From positions 1 to 42,915 of the forward strand of contig NZ_JAPUVO010000061.1 of NCBI RefSeq assembly GCF_029255185.1: 42,915 bases of DNA, in the 5' to 3' direction. The notes beneath the pieces are model-generated. The model searched no databases and was not told where the DNA came from. It saw only the letters and a list, made by a program, of their open reading frames with translations. Made by a program: the position numbers and the translations under genes. Shown piece after piece: positions 1-8,571 of the stretch (position 1 is its first letter; the number at the start of each line of letters is the position of its first letter). Source of the stretch: Propionivibrio sp. (GTDB lineage Bacteria > Pseudomonadota > Gammaproteobacteria > Burkholderiales > Rhodocyclaceae).

Positions 1-137
1 CCATGAGTCACCCCAAAAAGACAGAAAACTACACAATTCCAAACGCTGTGAACAGCCCCTCTGTAACTCATTGAGCGTAAACGATTATTTCTGTGGGTCG
101 ACGACAATGGCATTCGCATTTTGATGCAATTGCCCTG
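1..137 (-). mobile_element. Left copy of 137-bp terminal inverted repeat, probable IS end
   Basis: This segment is the exact reverse complement of 42776-42912. Identity stops abruptly at position 138 (g here, against c expected from the other copy). The inner edge reads CAGGGCAATTGCATC on the minus strand, which looks like an IS terminal repeat. Going outward on the minus strand, a purine-rich GGGGTGA lies a few bases before an ATG at positions 4-2, so a transposase could start here and run out of the window. The IS family cannot be named safely, because no transposase sequence is inside the window. Confidence 0.6.
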
Positions 138-249
138 GCAGCGAGCAGAATAGGTTCTCATGTGACAATTTTTGTATTATAGTGACGTCGGCGGTTAGCC
201 TTTTTCAGTTCCGCCGTCAAGCGTGGCTGTTTTTAAAGGGATTTTAACC

Positions 250-265
250 TGGCATGGAATTTGAG
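250..265 (+). promoter_or_regulatory. Possible sigma-54-like promoter of the pilin gene
   Basis: TGGCAT, five bases, then TTGAG lies about 50 bases before the pilin start. Spacing fits the -24/-12 pattern TGGCAC-N5-TTGCA that drives pilA in several proteobacteria. The normally near-invariant C of the -12 GC is an A here, so the site may be weak or a relic. No convincing sigma-70 pair was found between 138 and 314. The rest of that stretch holds only a short inverted repeat (GGCGG/CCGCC, about 190-215). Confidence 0.25.
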
Positions 266-314
266 TGCATAAACATCAACGGGCCATCCGTTTTACACCA
301 GAAGGAGTCACACC

Positions 315-803
315 ATGAAAAAGTTACAAAAGGGCTTTACCCTGATAGAACTGATGATCGTTGTCGCGATTATCGGCATTCTGGCGGCCATCGCCATTCC
401 GCAGTATCAGGATTACATCATTCGTTCACGTCTGGCAAAAGTAAACGCATCTCTAGACCCGATCAAGCTTGCCATTGCAGAGTATGCGCAATTCAATGGT
501 GGATCGCTGGCCGCTTTAGCAGGTGCGGCCGACGTTACTGGTGCCGCTTGGACTAATCCGCAGACCTCCGGCGGTTTGGGCCTGGCAGGACAACCGACGC
601 TTGCGCGCGAAGTTAGTAACATGGCCTTGGCTGCCGGAACAGGTGATATAACTTTGACACTACAATTTATCGGTACGTGTGCAGATGGCCTTAACTTAGC
701 AATTGTACCAAACGTCGGCGCAACTGCGGTTACTTGGAATTACATTGGTGCTGGCACAACGCTAACCGGGGTATGCAGGGCCGAAGTAACCAAGTGGAGA
801 TGA
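315..803 (+). CDS. pilA: Type IV pilin major subunit
   Basis: This is a class a type IV pilin, the building block of pili used for twitching, adhesion and DNA uptake. The sequence shows a short basic leader (MKKLQKG) followed by [20 protein letters not shown], so PilD should cut after G7 and methylate F8. E12 (the conserved Glu5 of the mature pilin) is present. The hydrophobic helix is followed by a globular domain with two late cysteines (near residues 120 and 155) that fit the D-region disulfide loop. At 162 residues the length is normal. A strong Shine-Dalgarno site (AAGGAG) precedes the start. A perfect terminator follows, and the next gene may modify this pilin. A minor pilin is possible but less likely, since the gene stands alone with its own terminator. 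Confidence 0.92.
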   Translation: MKKLQKGFTLIELMIVVAIIGILAAIAIPQYQDYIIRSRLAKVNASLDPIKLAIAEYAQFNGGSLAALAGAADVTGAAWTNPQTSGGLGLAGQPTLAREVSNMALAAGTGDITLTLQFIGTCADGLNLAIVPNVGATAVTWNYIGAGTTLTGVCRAEVTKWR

Positions 804-829
804 TTTGCTCTGAGTTTGGTTTTATTTGA

Positions 830-858
830 ACAAAAGCCCGCTGTAAGCGGGCTTTTGT
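830..858 (+). terminator. Rho-independent terminator after the pilin gene
   Basis: A perfect 13-bp stem (ACAAAAGCCCGCT at 830-842 and its complement at 846-858) closes a 3-base loop, and the 3' arm includes a TTTT run. It lies 27 bases after the pilin stop and 16 bases before the next start, so it should end most pilin transcripts. Leak-through could give low expression of the downstream membrane protein. Confidence 0.9.
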
Positions 859-873
859 TTGTCTGGATAAACA

Positions 874-2568
874 ATGAATTTACGCGTTCTTTCAAGTCGG
901 GGCGCCATGTCAATTTGCTTGGCGGGTGGTATTGCGCTGGCGATCGCGGCGCTCTATCTGCCGTTTTTAAGTAATCCAGCCGTTTTCGACGACCACAACC
1001 TCTTTAACAATCTGGATGTCTATGATGCCGCCCAAGTAGTTTTCTCTCGGTACACGCGAACCTTCCCCAATTTTACGATCGGTTTTATTCACGTCCTCGC
1101 CAGTGGTGACCTGACATGGAACCGTTACTTCGGTGCCGCTCTCCATGGCAGCGTGGTACTTTCGCTCTATTTCTTGCTCGCCCGGGCCATTGCCCGAGTT
1201 CCTGATGCCACCGATGATGCAAGAAAATGGCTGCCTGTTTTCGTCTGCCTTTGGATTGCGCTCAATCCGACCGCCGTCTACGCGGCCGGATATCTGATCC
1301 AGCGGACGATCGTTCTGGCAACCCTGTTTGCGATCGTCTCGATCAATCTCTACCTGCGCGCGCAACAGCGAGAAAGAAACGTCGACGTTCTCTCCGCTGC
1401 GCTGTTTTCCGGCCTGTCGATGATGTGCAAAGAGCATGCGCTGCTGCTTCCGTTCGCCACCGTTGCACTAACACCTTTGGGATGCGAGTGGAGCAGGGCG
1501 GCGGTCAGGCGCGCCCTGGGCTATCTTGCGTTGACTTTGCCGTGCTCTGTCTGGGCACTACTCTATCGTCCGATGATCGATCTGGGAACGAGCTACGAGA
1601 TCTACACGGGCCAAGTGCTGTCGCAATTGGCCCGTTCCGGGGGGGGGCTTGATTTTCCCGGTGGCGTTTGGGCGATGAGCATCGCGACACAATTGTTGTT
1701 GTTCTGGAAATATTTGTTTCTCTGGGTCGTTCCCAATCCGCAGTGGATGTCGGCCGATTTGCGCATCAATTTTTCCGGTCTCTGGTCAAGTCGGTGGGCG
1801 TATGTCGGAGTATTCACTTCCTTGACCGTGTTTCTTGCCGCGGCTGTGATCTGGCTACGTACGCGGGCCGTGTCCAGGATCGGGCAATTGTCGGCGGTCC
1901 TGTTGTTCGCGGCGATTTCGTTCGTGGTTGAATTGTCTGTCGTGCGCGTGCAGGAGCCTTTTGTCATCTATCGCAGCTATCTGTGGATGCCGGCTTACGC
2001 GCTGTTACTTTGTTTCGCGTTGAGTTGGTGCGACGCCCGGATAACTCGGAGCGGCGCTCTTTCGCGGCGTCTCTACTGGGGTAGCCTGGTGCTGGCGTGT
2101 TTGGCACTGTTTCCTCTGGCGCAGGATCGTCTGCGCAGTTTTTCGAGCGAGGAAGCGTTGTGGCAGGATGCGCTGCTCAAATTGCCGCGCCCCGATGTTC
2201 CAGGCGCCGACCGCATCTACTACAACGTCGCTGGCGAAGCCTACAAACGCAAGGACTATGCCGAGGCGCTGCGGCTTAGCGAAAAAGTTATTGTGCAGAA
2301 CCCTGTTGCTTTTCAGGGTTATCTGGCCAAAGGGACGAGCCTGCTGGCGTTGCGCGAGCTTGACGCTGCCTCACTCGCCTTTGACGAGGCCACGGCGCAC
2401 CGACCGCCGCCAGAGTTCATGGGTTATATCGAGTTCAAGCGCTGTGGCGTGCTCGAAGCGCGTGGCGATCGTTCGGCGACGATCGCCTGCCTCAAGCGCT
2501 CGGCCAGGATGGGCTACGAGATGGCGCGCTTTCGCCTAAAAATGGCGGGGATAGAGGACGTGCGTTAA
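874..2568 (+). CDS. GT-C-like multispan membrane protein with C-terminal TPRs, candidate pilin glycosyltransferase
   Basis: This is a 564-residue integral membrane protein. A first hydrophobic segment (about 13-32) is followed by an Asp pair in the first outer loop (F38-D39-D40), as in lipid-sugar-dependent GT-C glycosyltransferases. Further hydrophobic segments run to about residue 420. From about residue 445 the protein has TPR-like helices (YNVAGEAYKRKDYAEALRLS and following). Its place right after the pilin gene suggests a TfpW- or PilO-like pilin modification enzyme; this is inference from position and topology, not proof. Nine consecutive G at 1639-1647 encode G-G-G near residue 256, and slippage there would truncate the protein. 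No clear Shine-Dalgarno site precedes 874, so an in-frame ATG at 907 is an alternative start. The stop overlaps the convergent sixA stop in a shared TTAA. Confidence 0.7.
   Translation: MNLRVLSSRGAMSICLAGGIALAIAALYLPFLSNPAVFDDHNLFNNLDVYDAAQVVFSRYTRTFPNFTIGFIHVLASGDLTWNRYFGAALHGSVVLSLYFLLARAIARVPDATDDARKWLPVFVCLWIALNPTAVYAAGYLIQRTIVLATLFAIVSINLYLRAQQRERNVDVLSAALFSGLSMMCKEHALLLPFATVALTPLGCEWSRAAVRRALGYLALTLPCSVWALLYRPMIDLGTSYEIYTGQVLSQLARSGGGLDFPGGVWAMSIATQLLLFWKYLFLWVVPNPQWMSADLRINFSGLWSSRWAYVGVFTSLTVFLAAAVIWLRTRAVSRIGQLSAVLLFAAISFVVELSVVRVQEPFVIYRSYLWMPAYALLLCFALSWCDARITRSGALSRRLYWGSLVLACLALFPLAQDRLRSFSSEEALWQDALLKLPRPDVPGADRIYYNVAGEAYKRKDYAEALRLSEKVIVQNPVAFQGYLAKGTSLLALRELDAASLAFDEATAHRPPPEFMGYIEFKRCGVLEARGDRSATIACLKRSARMGYEMARFRLKMAGIEDVR
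1639..1647 (+). repeat. Nine-G homopolymer inside the GT-C/TPR gene
   Basis: Nine consecutive G residues lie in frame within the membrane protein gene (R-S-G-G-G-L-D). Tracts of this length are prone to slipped-strand mispairing, and poly-G tracts switch pilin glycosyltransferase genes in Neisseria. Whether it varies here is unknown. Confidence 0.85.
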
Positions 2569-3023
2569 AGCCCGAAATCCGGCGGAATCACCGCCGTCAA
2601 AACCATCTGCGCCGTCCCTGGCCGCGTGCGCTTACTGAGCCACCAGAGCGCGCCCTTCTTGATCGTCCAGTTGGCTTCTTCACCGGAGAGGAGCAGCGCC
2701 GCGGCCTGGCCGAGGAGCGGCTGGTGTCCGACGACGAGAACGGCGCGCTCGCCGCCGTCCGGCCAGTCGATGGCGGCTAACAGGTTCGAGACCGTGCCGT
2801 CAGTGCCGAGGCGCTGGTCGGTGGTGAACGGCTGGCCGAGGGCGTGGGCGGTTTGCTGACAGCGCAGCGCCGGGCTGGACAGGATGCGCAGCTTCTTCGG
2901 CGCGTGTTGTTTTAGCCACTCGGCCAGTTGAGCGGCCTGCTTTTCGCCACGAGCAGTGAGCTTGCGCTTCAGGTCGGGGGCACCCTGTTCAGCTTCGGCG
3001 TGCCGCCAGAGCAGAATATCCAT
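2565..3023 (-). CDS. sixA: Phosphohistidine phosphatase SixA
   Basis: This histidine-phosphatase-superfamily protein removes phosphate from His in phosphorelay or PTS proteins in the cytoplasm. The N-terminus carries the catalytic R-H-A motif (LLWRHAEAE, residues 5-13) and the second conserved region SSPALRCQQTA follows near residue 50. A later conserved His lies in VVGHQPLL near residue 100. The length of 152 residues fits the short SixA type and excludes phosphoglycerate mutases. Its stop overlaps the stop of the convergent membrane protein gene. It lies 18 bases downstream of the Crp/Fnr gene on the same strand, so the two are probably co-transcribed. The real phosphoprotein target cannot be read from the sequence. 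Confidence 0.88.
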   Translation of the reverse strand: MDILLWRHAEAEQGAPDLKRKLTARGEKQAAQLAEWLKQHAPKKLRILSSPALRCQQTAHALGQPFTTDQRLGTDGTVSNLLAAIDWPDGGERAVLVVGHQPLLGQAAALLLSGEEANWTIKKGALWWLSKRTRPGTAQMVLTAVIPPDFGL

Positions 3024-3041
3024 AAAGTATTTCCGGGCCGC

Positions 3042-3731
3042 TTAGTGATCGTAACAGCGCAGTTTCTCGACGTCGGGGATAGTGATCTTGCGGCCTGCAA
3101 CGATGATCAGTCCCTTTTCGGAAAGTTCGTGCAGGATGCGCGAGAAGTGTTCCTGGGTAAGGTTCAGGCGCGAGGCAATCACTCCCTTGTTGGTCGGCAG
3201 GGTGACGACCAGCGACTTGACGTCGCTTTCCATGTTCTCGCGCAGCAGGTAGCCGATGATGCGCTGGCGACCTGAGTGCAGCGAATACGATTCGACGTCG
3301 GTAATCAGGTGATGCAGGCGGAGCGAGAGCCCGGCGATCATTTTGCGGCCGAGTTTGGGGTCTTTTTCCAGCTCTTCGAGGATGACGGTTTTCGAAATGT
3401 GCAGCAGCAGCGAATCGGAGAGCGCCTGCGCGAAAACCATATAGGGTTTTTCCATGAACATCACGGCTTCGCCAAAGGAGTGGCCTTGGCTAAGGATGTC
3501 CACCACCTTCTCGCCGCCTTGCGCTGAGGTGAAGGCCAGTTTTACCTGGCCATAGACGATCAGGTGGAAACCCGTCGAGACGTCGCCCTTATGAAACAGG
3601 ATGTCGCCGCGAACCGCGTTGACCTCGCGCGTTCCACGGGCGATACGGGCGATTTCATCCTTTTCGAGACCATTGAACAATGGCACATGCGAGAGCAGCG
3701 CCTCGATGTTGATACTCTGATTCCCATGCAT
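3042..3731 (-). CDS. Crp/Fnr-family transcriptional regulator
   Basis: This is a 229-residue regulator with an N-terminal cyclic-nucleotide-binding beta-roll (about 15-130, including GDILFHKGD and GHSFGEAVMF), a long dimer helix, and a C-terminal winged helix-turn-helix (NKGVIASRLNLTQEHFSRIL, about 170-190). It lacks the N-terminal cysteine cluster of FNR, so it is not a 4Fe-4S oxygen sensor. The cAMP-contact residues of CRP are not obviously kept. It could be a Dnr-like haem or NO sensor or another subgroup. A GAAGG sequence precedes the start. The gene appears to lead into sixA. Its target genes and ligand cannot be told from this sequence. Confidence 0.85.
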   Translation of the reverse strand: MHGNQSINIEALLSHVPLFNGLEKDEIARIARGTREVNAVRGDILFHKGDVSTGFHLIVYGQVKLAFTSAQGGEKVVDILSQGHSFGEAVMFMEKPYMVFAQALSDSLLLHISKTVILEELEKDPKLGRKMIAGLSLRLHHLITDVESYSLHSGRQRIIGYLLRENMESDVKSLVVTLPTNKGVIASRLNLTQEHFSRILHELSEKGLIIVAGRKITIPDVEKLRCYDH

Positions 3732-3751
3732 GCGCGGCCTTCGAAATGACG

Positions 3752-4201
3752 TCAGTTTGCCGTGACGGTCGGCAACGGCGCAGGCGGCTCGACCCTGGGG
3801 GCGGCAGTAAATACCAGCGCGTCCTGGCGCATTTCGAAAGCACCCAGCAGCGGCCCGAGGCCGTCTTCCGGAACCTTGTCCAGATTGGCGAAACCTTCAC
3901 AGGTGCGGGTTTCGACGACGAACATGCGCCCGTCCTGTTTGAGAATCCAGGCGTTGTTGCCCGGCGAATAGACCTCGACCCTGGCGTTAAGCCCGGCCTC
4001 TGACATTGGATGGCGACGCATGCAGTCCGGCATGCGCGCTGCGACAATCGAGTATTTCGCCGTTTTCTGCCACGGGTAACTGGTCACCCGAATCAGGCTC
4101 AGGGAATGGGCGCTACCCTTGATCTGATAGGTCGCACGCAAGTCAGAGCAGGCGGTGAGCACTGGCAACAGGAGCAAGAACAGCCATGTTCGGAGCAGCA
4201 T
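3752..4201 (-). CDS. Small lipoprotein of unknown function
   Basis: I do not recognise the family. The frame is open from 4285, but the start at 4201 is preferred because it gives a classic lipoprotein signal (MLLRTWLFLLLLPVLTACSD, lipobox L-T-A-C) and is preceded by AAGG. The predicted mature protein of about 130 residues has a few further cysteines (PDCMRRHP, TRTCEG) that could form a disulfide in the periplasm, and a proline-rich tail. It lies 20 bases before the Crp/Fnr gene on the same strand, so the two may share a transcript. Membrane anchoring is inferred from the lipobox only. Confidence 0.65.
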   Translation of the reverse strand: MLLRTWLFLLLLPVLTACSDLRATYQIKGSAHSLSLIRVTSYPWQKTAKYSIVAARMPDCMRRHPMSEAGLNARVEVYSPGNNAWILKQDGRMFVVETRTCEGFANLDKVPEDGLGPLLGAFEMRQDALVFTAAPRVEPPAPLPTVTAN

Positions 4202-4382
4202 CACTGAAAACCTTTCAAAACATTCGCAGGTTAAACTGCCCGTAAACGTATGGATAACCCGGGTGCGTTTAAATTTGTTGGTCAAAGAAGCCTAATCCCA
4301 ATAACACTACCGTAAGCTGAATATCAGCCATTTCTTTTTTTTGCCACAAGTGGTTGCAAGAGCAACGCAGGATGGCACGTCG

Positions 4383-4558
4383 TCCCGGCGACCGCCGGGA
4401 CCCAGCTCGGAGCGCCATTCTGGACACCGGCTTGCGCCGGTGTGACGGTCGCTGGCAACAACCACCAACAGTTTTAAACGCACCCGGATAACCCCCCGTC
4501 CGGCGTAGGCCGGAATCCAGTGGCACACTTCTGGATTCCGGCTTGCGCCGGAATGACG
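4383..4558. repeat. Cluster of short palindromic intergenic repeats
   Basis: The stretch between the lipoprotein and pyrC holds several hairpin units with GC-rich arms: 4383-4400 (TCCCGGC/GCCGGGA), about 4424-4443 (ACACCGGC/GCCGGTGT), a degenerate unit near 4498-4520, and 4535-4554 (ATTCCGGC/GCCGGAAT with a TTGC loop, followed by GACG). This is the widespread dispersed repeat whose chance translation reads RRKPESR. It resembles the Neisseria dRS3/NIME class in form. Relatives occur at 34947-35042. The remaining part of 4202-4573 shows no gene. Confidence 0.85.
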
Positions 4559-4573
4559 CAAATTGGCGACTGG

Positions 4574-5608
4574 TCAAGCAAGCAGTGCCCAGTGTAGCGA
4601 TTCTCCGGCGCGCAGTGGAACCAATGTGTCGCCATCAGCATAAGGGAAAGCTTCCGGCAGCGTCCAGCGCTGCTTTTCCAGTGTCACTTTGGCGGTATTG
4701 CGTGGCAGGCGATAAAAATCTGGGCCGTTGAAACTGGCAAAGGCTTCCAGCCTGTCGAGCGCACCTGCCGCAGCGAAGGCTTCGGCATAGAGTTCCAGCG
4801 CTGCTGGCGCCGTGTAGCAACCGGCGCAACCGCAGGCCGTTTCTTTGGCGCCGCACGCGTGCGGCGCCGAATCGGTGCCGAGAAAAAACTTTCCGTTATC
4901 CGAAATGGCTGCGCTGACCAGCGCCTGGCGGTGACTTTCGCGCTTTAACACCGGCAGGCAGTAGTAGTGCGGACGCAAACCGCCAAGAAAAATCGCGTTG
5001 CGGTTATAGAGCAGATGATGCGCGGTGATGGTCGCCGCCACATTGGAGCCGGCGGCGGCGACAAACTGCGCCGCCGCCTTGGTGGTGATGTGCTCGAACA
5101 CCACGCGCAAGCCTGGATAGCGTGTCAGCAGAGGCTGCAAGACCGTGTCGATAAAGACGTTCTCACGGTCAAACAGGTCGATGGCCGGATCGGTCACTTC
5201 GCCGTGGACCAGTAGCGGGAGTCCGAGCCTCTCCATCTGTGCGAGCGCTGTGTCGCACTTGACGAGGTCGCTCACCCCGGCATCCGAATTGGTCGTCGCC
5301 CCGGCCGGATAGAGTTTGACGGCCTTGACGAAGCTGCTCTGCGCGGCGCGCCGGATCTCGTCCGCCGGTGTGTTGTCGGTGAGGTAAAGCGTCATCAGGG
5401 GTTCAAAACTCAAGCCTGTCGGCAAGGCAGCGAGTATGCGCTGGCGATACGCTGCAGCCGCGTCGACAGTAGTCACCGGCGGTCGCAGATTGGGCATGAC
5501 AATGGCACGGGCAAATTGTCGTGCGCTATGCGGCAGGACGGCAGCCAGCGCGGCGCCGTCACGCAGATGGAGATGCCAGTCGTCGGGGCGGGTGATGGTG
5601 ATTTGCAT
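4574..5608 (-). CDS. pyrC: Dihydroorotase, class II
   Basis: The enzyme closes N-carbamoyl-aspartate to dihydroorotate in cytoplasmic pyrimidine synthesis. The 344-residue length fits the short PyrC class. The first zinc site is H12 and H14 in WHLHLRDG. The lysine expected to be carboxylated is K98 in [13 protein letters not shown]. Later ligands are H in VHGEVTD and in FEHITT, and the catalytic Asp lies in LGTDSAPH. A substrate-binding N is in VMPNLRPP. No strong Shine-Dalgarno site is seen, but the start matches the usual [15 protein letters not shown]-terminus. A candidate promoter lies just upstream. The gene stands between a repeat cluster and rsmI on the same strand. Confidence 0.96.
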   Translation of the reverse strand: MQITITRPDDWHLHLRDGAALAAVLPHSARQFARAIVMPNLRPPVTTVDAAAAYRQRILAALPTGLSFEPLMTLYLTDNTPADEIRRAAQSSFVKAVKLYPAGATTNSDAGVSDLVKCDTALAQMERLGLPLLVHGEVTDPAIDLFDRENVFIDTVLQPLLTRYPGLRVVFEHITTKAAAQFVAAAGSNVAATITAHHLLYNRNAIFLGGLRPHYYCLPVLKRESHRQALVSAAISDNGKFFLGTDSAPHACGAKETACGCAGCYTAPAALELYAEAFAAAGALDRLEAFASFNGPDFYRLPRNTAKVTLEKQRWTLPEAFPYADGDTLVPLRAGESLHWALLA

Positions 5609-5633
5609 GATTGTGTTCGCAATGGGATAGGCG

Positions 5634-5661
5634 ATTTTAGATTAAAAGCAGTCAAGCGCAA
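5634..5661 (-). promoter_or_regulatory. Possible sigma-70 promoter of pyrC
   Basis: On the minus strand TTGCGC (5661-5656), a 16-base spacer and TAAAAT (5639-5634) lie about 25 bases before the pyrC start, in the 65-base gap after rsmI. The -35 is a partial match (TTG only) and the -10 matches five of six bases. Confidence 0.3.
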
Positions 5662-5673
5662 CGGGCACCAGCG

Positions 5674-6519
5674 CTACTTCAACGACAAGGCCAGTTCATA
5701 CAGCGCATTTTTCCCAACACCGGTTATGGCCTGCCCCAGCTTCGCCGCCTGCTTGACTGGCAAGCCTTCGGCGAGCAGCAGCTTGAGCACGCGCTCGCCT
5801 TCACCATCATCGCCGACGGGCATTGCGCCTGAGACGAGCAGTACGAATTCGCCACGTTGGCGGTTGGCATCGGCGAGCAGCCAGTCGTGCGCCCCACCCA
5901 GCGGACCGCTGTGTATCGTCTCGAACAGTTTGGTCAGCTCGCGAGCCATGACTAGCGTGCGTTGCGGGCCGAGTACCGCAGCCAGCGCAGCGACTGTTTC
6001 CAGGATACGATGCGGCGCTTCATAAAAGACCAGGGCGTAGGGCAAGGCCGCCAGTCCGCGCAGCGCATCTTCGCGCTGCCTGGCTCGAGCCGGCAAAAAA
6101 CCGTAGAAGAGAAAATGCGGCTCAGTGAGCCCGGAGGCCGACAGGGCAGTGACGGCAGCGCAGGGGCCCGGCAGCGGCACCACGCGGAAACCGGCCAGGC
6201 GCACCCGCGCCACCAGCCGTGCCCCAGGGTCGGAAACAGCCGGCGTTCCGGCGTCGGAAACCAGCGCTACCGATTCACCCTCGGCCAGGTGTTCGATCAC
6301 CTGCTGAGCCGCTGCTTCTTCGTTATGCTCGTGTGCTGCCAGCAGTCGGGCGGTGCAGCCGTAATGCCTGAGTAGTGGCGCGCTATGGCGCGTATCCTCG
6401 GCCGCCACCCAGGCTACCCGACGCAGGACATCAATGGCGCGCTGCGTCATGTCGCCCAGATTTCCAAGCGGCGTCGGGACTACATATAATGCGGGAGAGT
6501 CTTCCGTCATGGCGGTCAT
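5674..6519 (-). CDS. rsmI: 16S rRNA (cytidine(1402)-2'-O)-methyltransferase
   Basis: RsmI uses S-adenosylmethionine to 2'-O-methylate C1402 in the decoding centre of 16S rRNA. The 281-residue protein is a tetrapyrrole-methylase fold enzyme with the family motifs in order: VPTPLGNLGD (residues 14-23), AAEDTRHS (about 39-46), ALVSDAGTPAVSDPG (about 84-98), and PLPGPCA (about 113-119). ATG at 6519 is followed by a second in-frame ATG at 6510; neither has a good Shine-Dalgarno site. It is divergent from yraN with only 7 bases between, the usual rsmI/yraN layout. In E. coli lpoA lies between the two; here it is absent, as is common in betaproteobacteria. Confidence 0.95.
   Translation of the reverse strand: MTAMTEDSPALYVVPTPLGNLGDMTQRAIDVLRRVAWVAAEDTRHSAPLLRHYGCTARLLAAHEHNEEAAAQQVIEHLAEGESVALVSDAGTPAVSDPGARLVARVRLAGFRVVPLPGPCAAVTALSASGLTEPHFLFYGFLPARARQREDALRGLAALPYALVFYEAPHRILETVAALAAVLGPQRTLVMARELTKLFETIHSGPLGGAHDWLLADANRQRGEFVLLVSGAMPVGDDGEGERVLKLLLAEGLPVKQAAKLGQAITGVGKNALYELALSLK
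6461..6490 (+). promoter_or_regulatory. Candidate sigma-70 promoter for the yraN cluster
   Basis: TTTCCA (6461-6466), an 18-base spacer and a perfect TATAAT (6485-6490) lie about 36 bases before the yraN start. The site is inside the 5' end of the divergent rsmI gene, where the gap between the genes is too short to hold a promoter. The -10 also encodes rsmI residues, so chance cannot be excluded. Confidence 0.45.
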
Positions 6520-6526
6520 TTAATCA

Positions 6527-6916
6527 ATGGGCGACAACAATACCACGAGCGAATGGACTAAAGTCAGCCGCAAAGCCAGTGACGGAGGCAAACTCGCCGA
6601 AGATCTGTCCGCCCGTTTTCTCGAACAGCGGGGCCTGGCGGTGCTGACCCGCAATTTCCGTTGTCGTGGCGGTGAAATCGATCTTGTCTGCCGCGACGGA
6701 AAAGCCATCGTCTTCGTCGAAGTACGCCTGCGTCGCAATGACGACTACGGTGGCGCGGCGGCGAGCATCACCGCGCGCAAACAACGACGCATCATTCTGG
6801 CGGCCAAGCTTTATCTCGCAGCGCACGGCAAAACCGAGTGTGCTTGTCGCTTCGATTGCGTATTGCTCGATGGTGAAAAAATCGTCTGGGTACGTGATGC
6901 GTTTGCTGCAAATTAG
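6527..6916 (+). CDS. yraN: YraN/UPF0102-family endonuclease-like protein
   Basis: The 129-residue protein belongs to the UPF0102 family, which has a restriction-endonuclease-like (Holliday-junction-resolvase-like) fold and no settled cellular role. The core motif is visible: E in GGKLAEDLSARFLEQRG, then RCRGGEIDLVCRDG with the metal-site Asp, and FVEVR with the E-x-K-like site changed to E-V-R. A final conserved basic helix (ITARKQRRI) follows. The start has no clear Shine-Dalgarno site. The gene heads a cluster with a HIRAN protein, gmhA/diaA and dolP on the plus strand, the usual arrangement apart from the HIRAN gene, which overlaps its 3' end. Confidence 0.92.
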   Translation: MGDNNTTSEWTKVSRKASDGGKLAEDLSARFLEQRGLAVLTRNFRCRGGEIDLVCRDGKAIVFVEVRLRRNDDYGGAAASITARKQRRIILAAKLYLAAHGKTECACRFDCVLLDGEKIVWVRDAFAAN

Positions 6917-7271
6917 CCTGCTCCTGCTCGGCATGGGTCTGGCGCACTGCGCCGGGGCCGAGTCGGTAAAAATCCTCGTTCAGAGCTCGCCGCTGGCCGG
7001 CAGCCAATACTATGCCGCCGCCAGGGTATGGCCGCAAATCAGGCTGGGCGACCGCCTGACCCTGAGCCGCGAGCCGGGCAACCGCCACGACCGCAATGCG
7101 GTCCGCGTCGACTGGAACGGCCAGCAACTCGGCTACGTCCCGCGTGCCGAGAACCGCGCCGTGGCACGGGCGCTCGACGCTGGAGAGAAGCTCGAAGCGC
7201 GTGTTGCGAAATTGCGTGACGACCCCAATCCCTGGCGGCGCGTCGAGTTTGAGGTCTATCTGGTGCTCTGA
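6897..7271 (+). CDS. Exported HIRAN-domain protein
   Basis: The start at ATG 6897 overlaps the last 20 bases of yraN. The 124-residue product begins with a signal peptide (MRLLQISLLLLGMGLAHCAG) and the rest is a single HIRAN domain: RLGDRLTLSREPGNRHDRNA, then VRVDWNGQQLGYVPRAENRA, as in the DNA-end-binding module of HLTF/Rad5 helicases. Here the domain is alone and apparently sent to the periplasm, so DNA-end repair is an unlikely job. A C-A-G stretch at the signal end is not a good lipobox. The ligand is unknown. The longer upstream reading of the same frame lies inside yraN and is ignored. Confidence 0.8.
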   Translation: MRLLQISLLLLGMGLAHCAGAESVKILVQSSPLAGSQYYAAARVWPQIRLGDRLTLSREPGNRHDRNAVRVDWNGQQLGYVPRAENRAVARALDAGEKLEARVAKLRDDPNPWRRVEFEVYLVL

Positions 7272-7277
7272 TGTTAG

Positions 7278-8548
<1,271 letters not shown>

Positions 8549-8571
8549 TGACGAAATAAAGGAGAAAGAAA

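Noticed and set aside
4269-4577. Short open frame reading FRRKPESR
   Set aside because: It is the chance translation of the palindromic intergenic repeat, found in many genomes without a protein.
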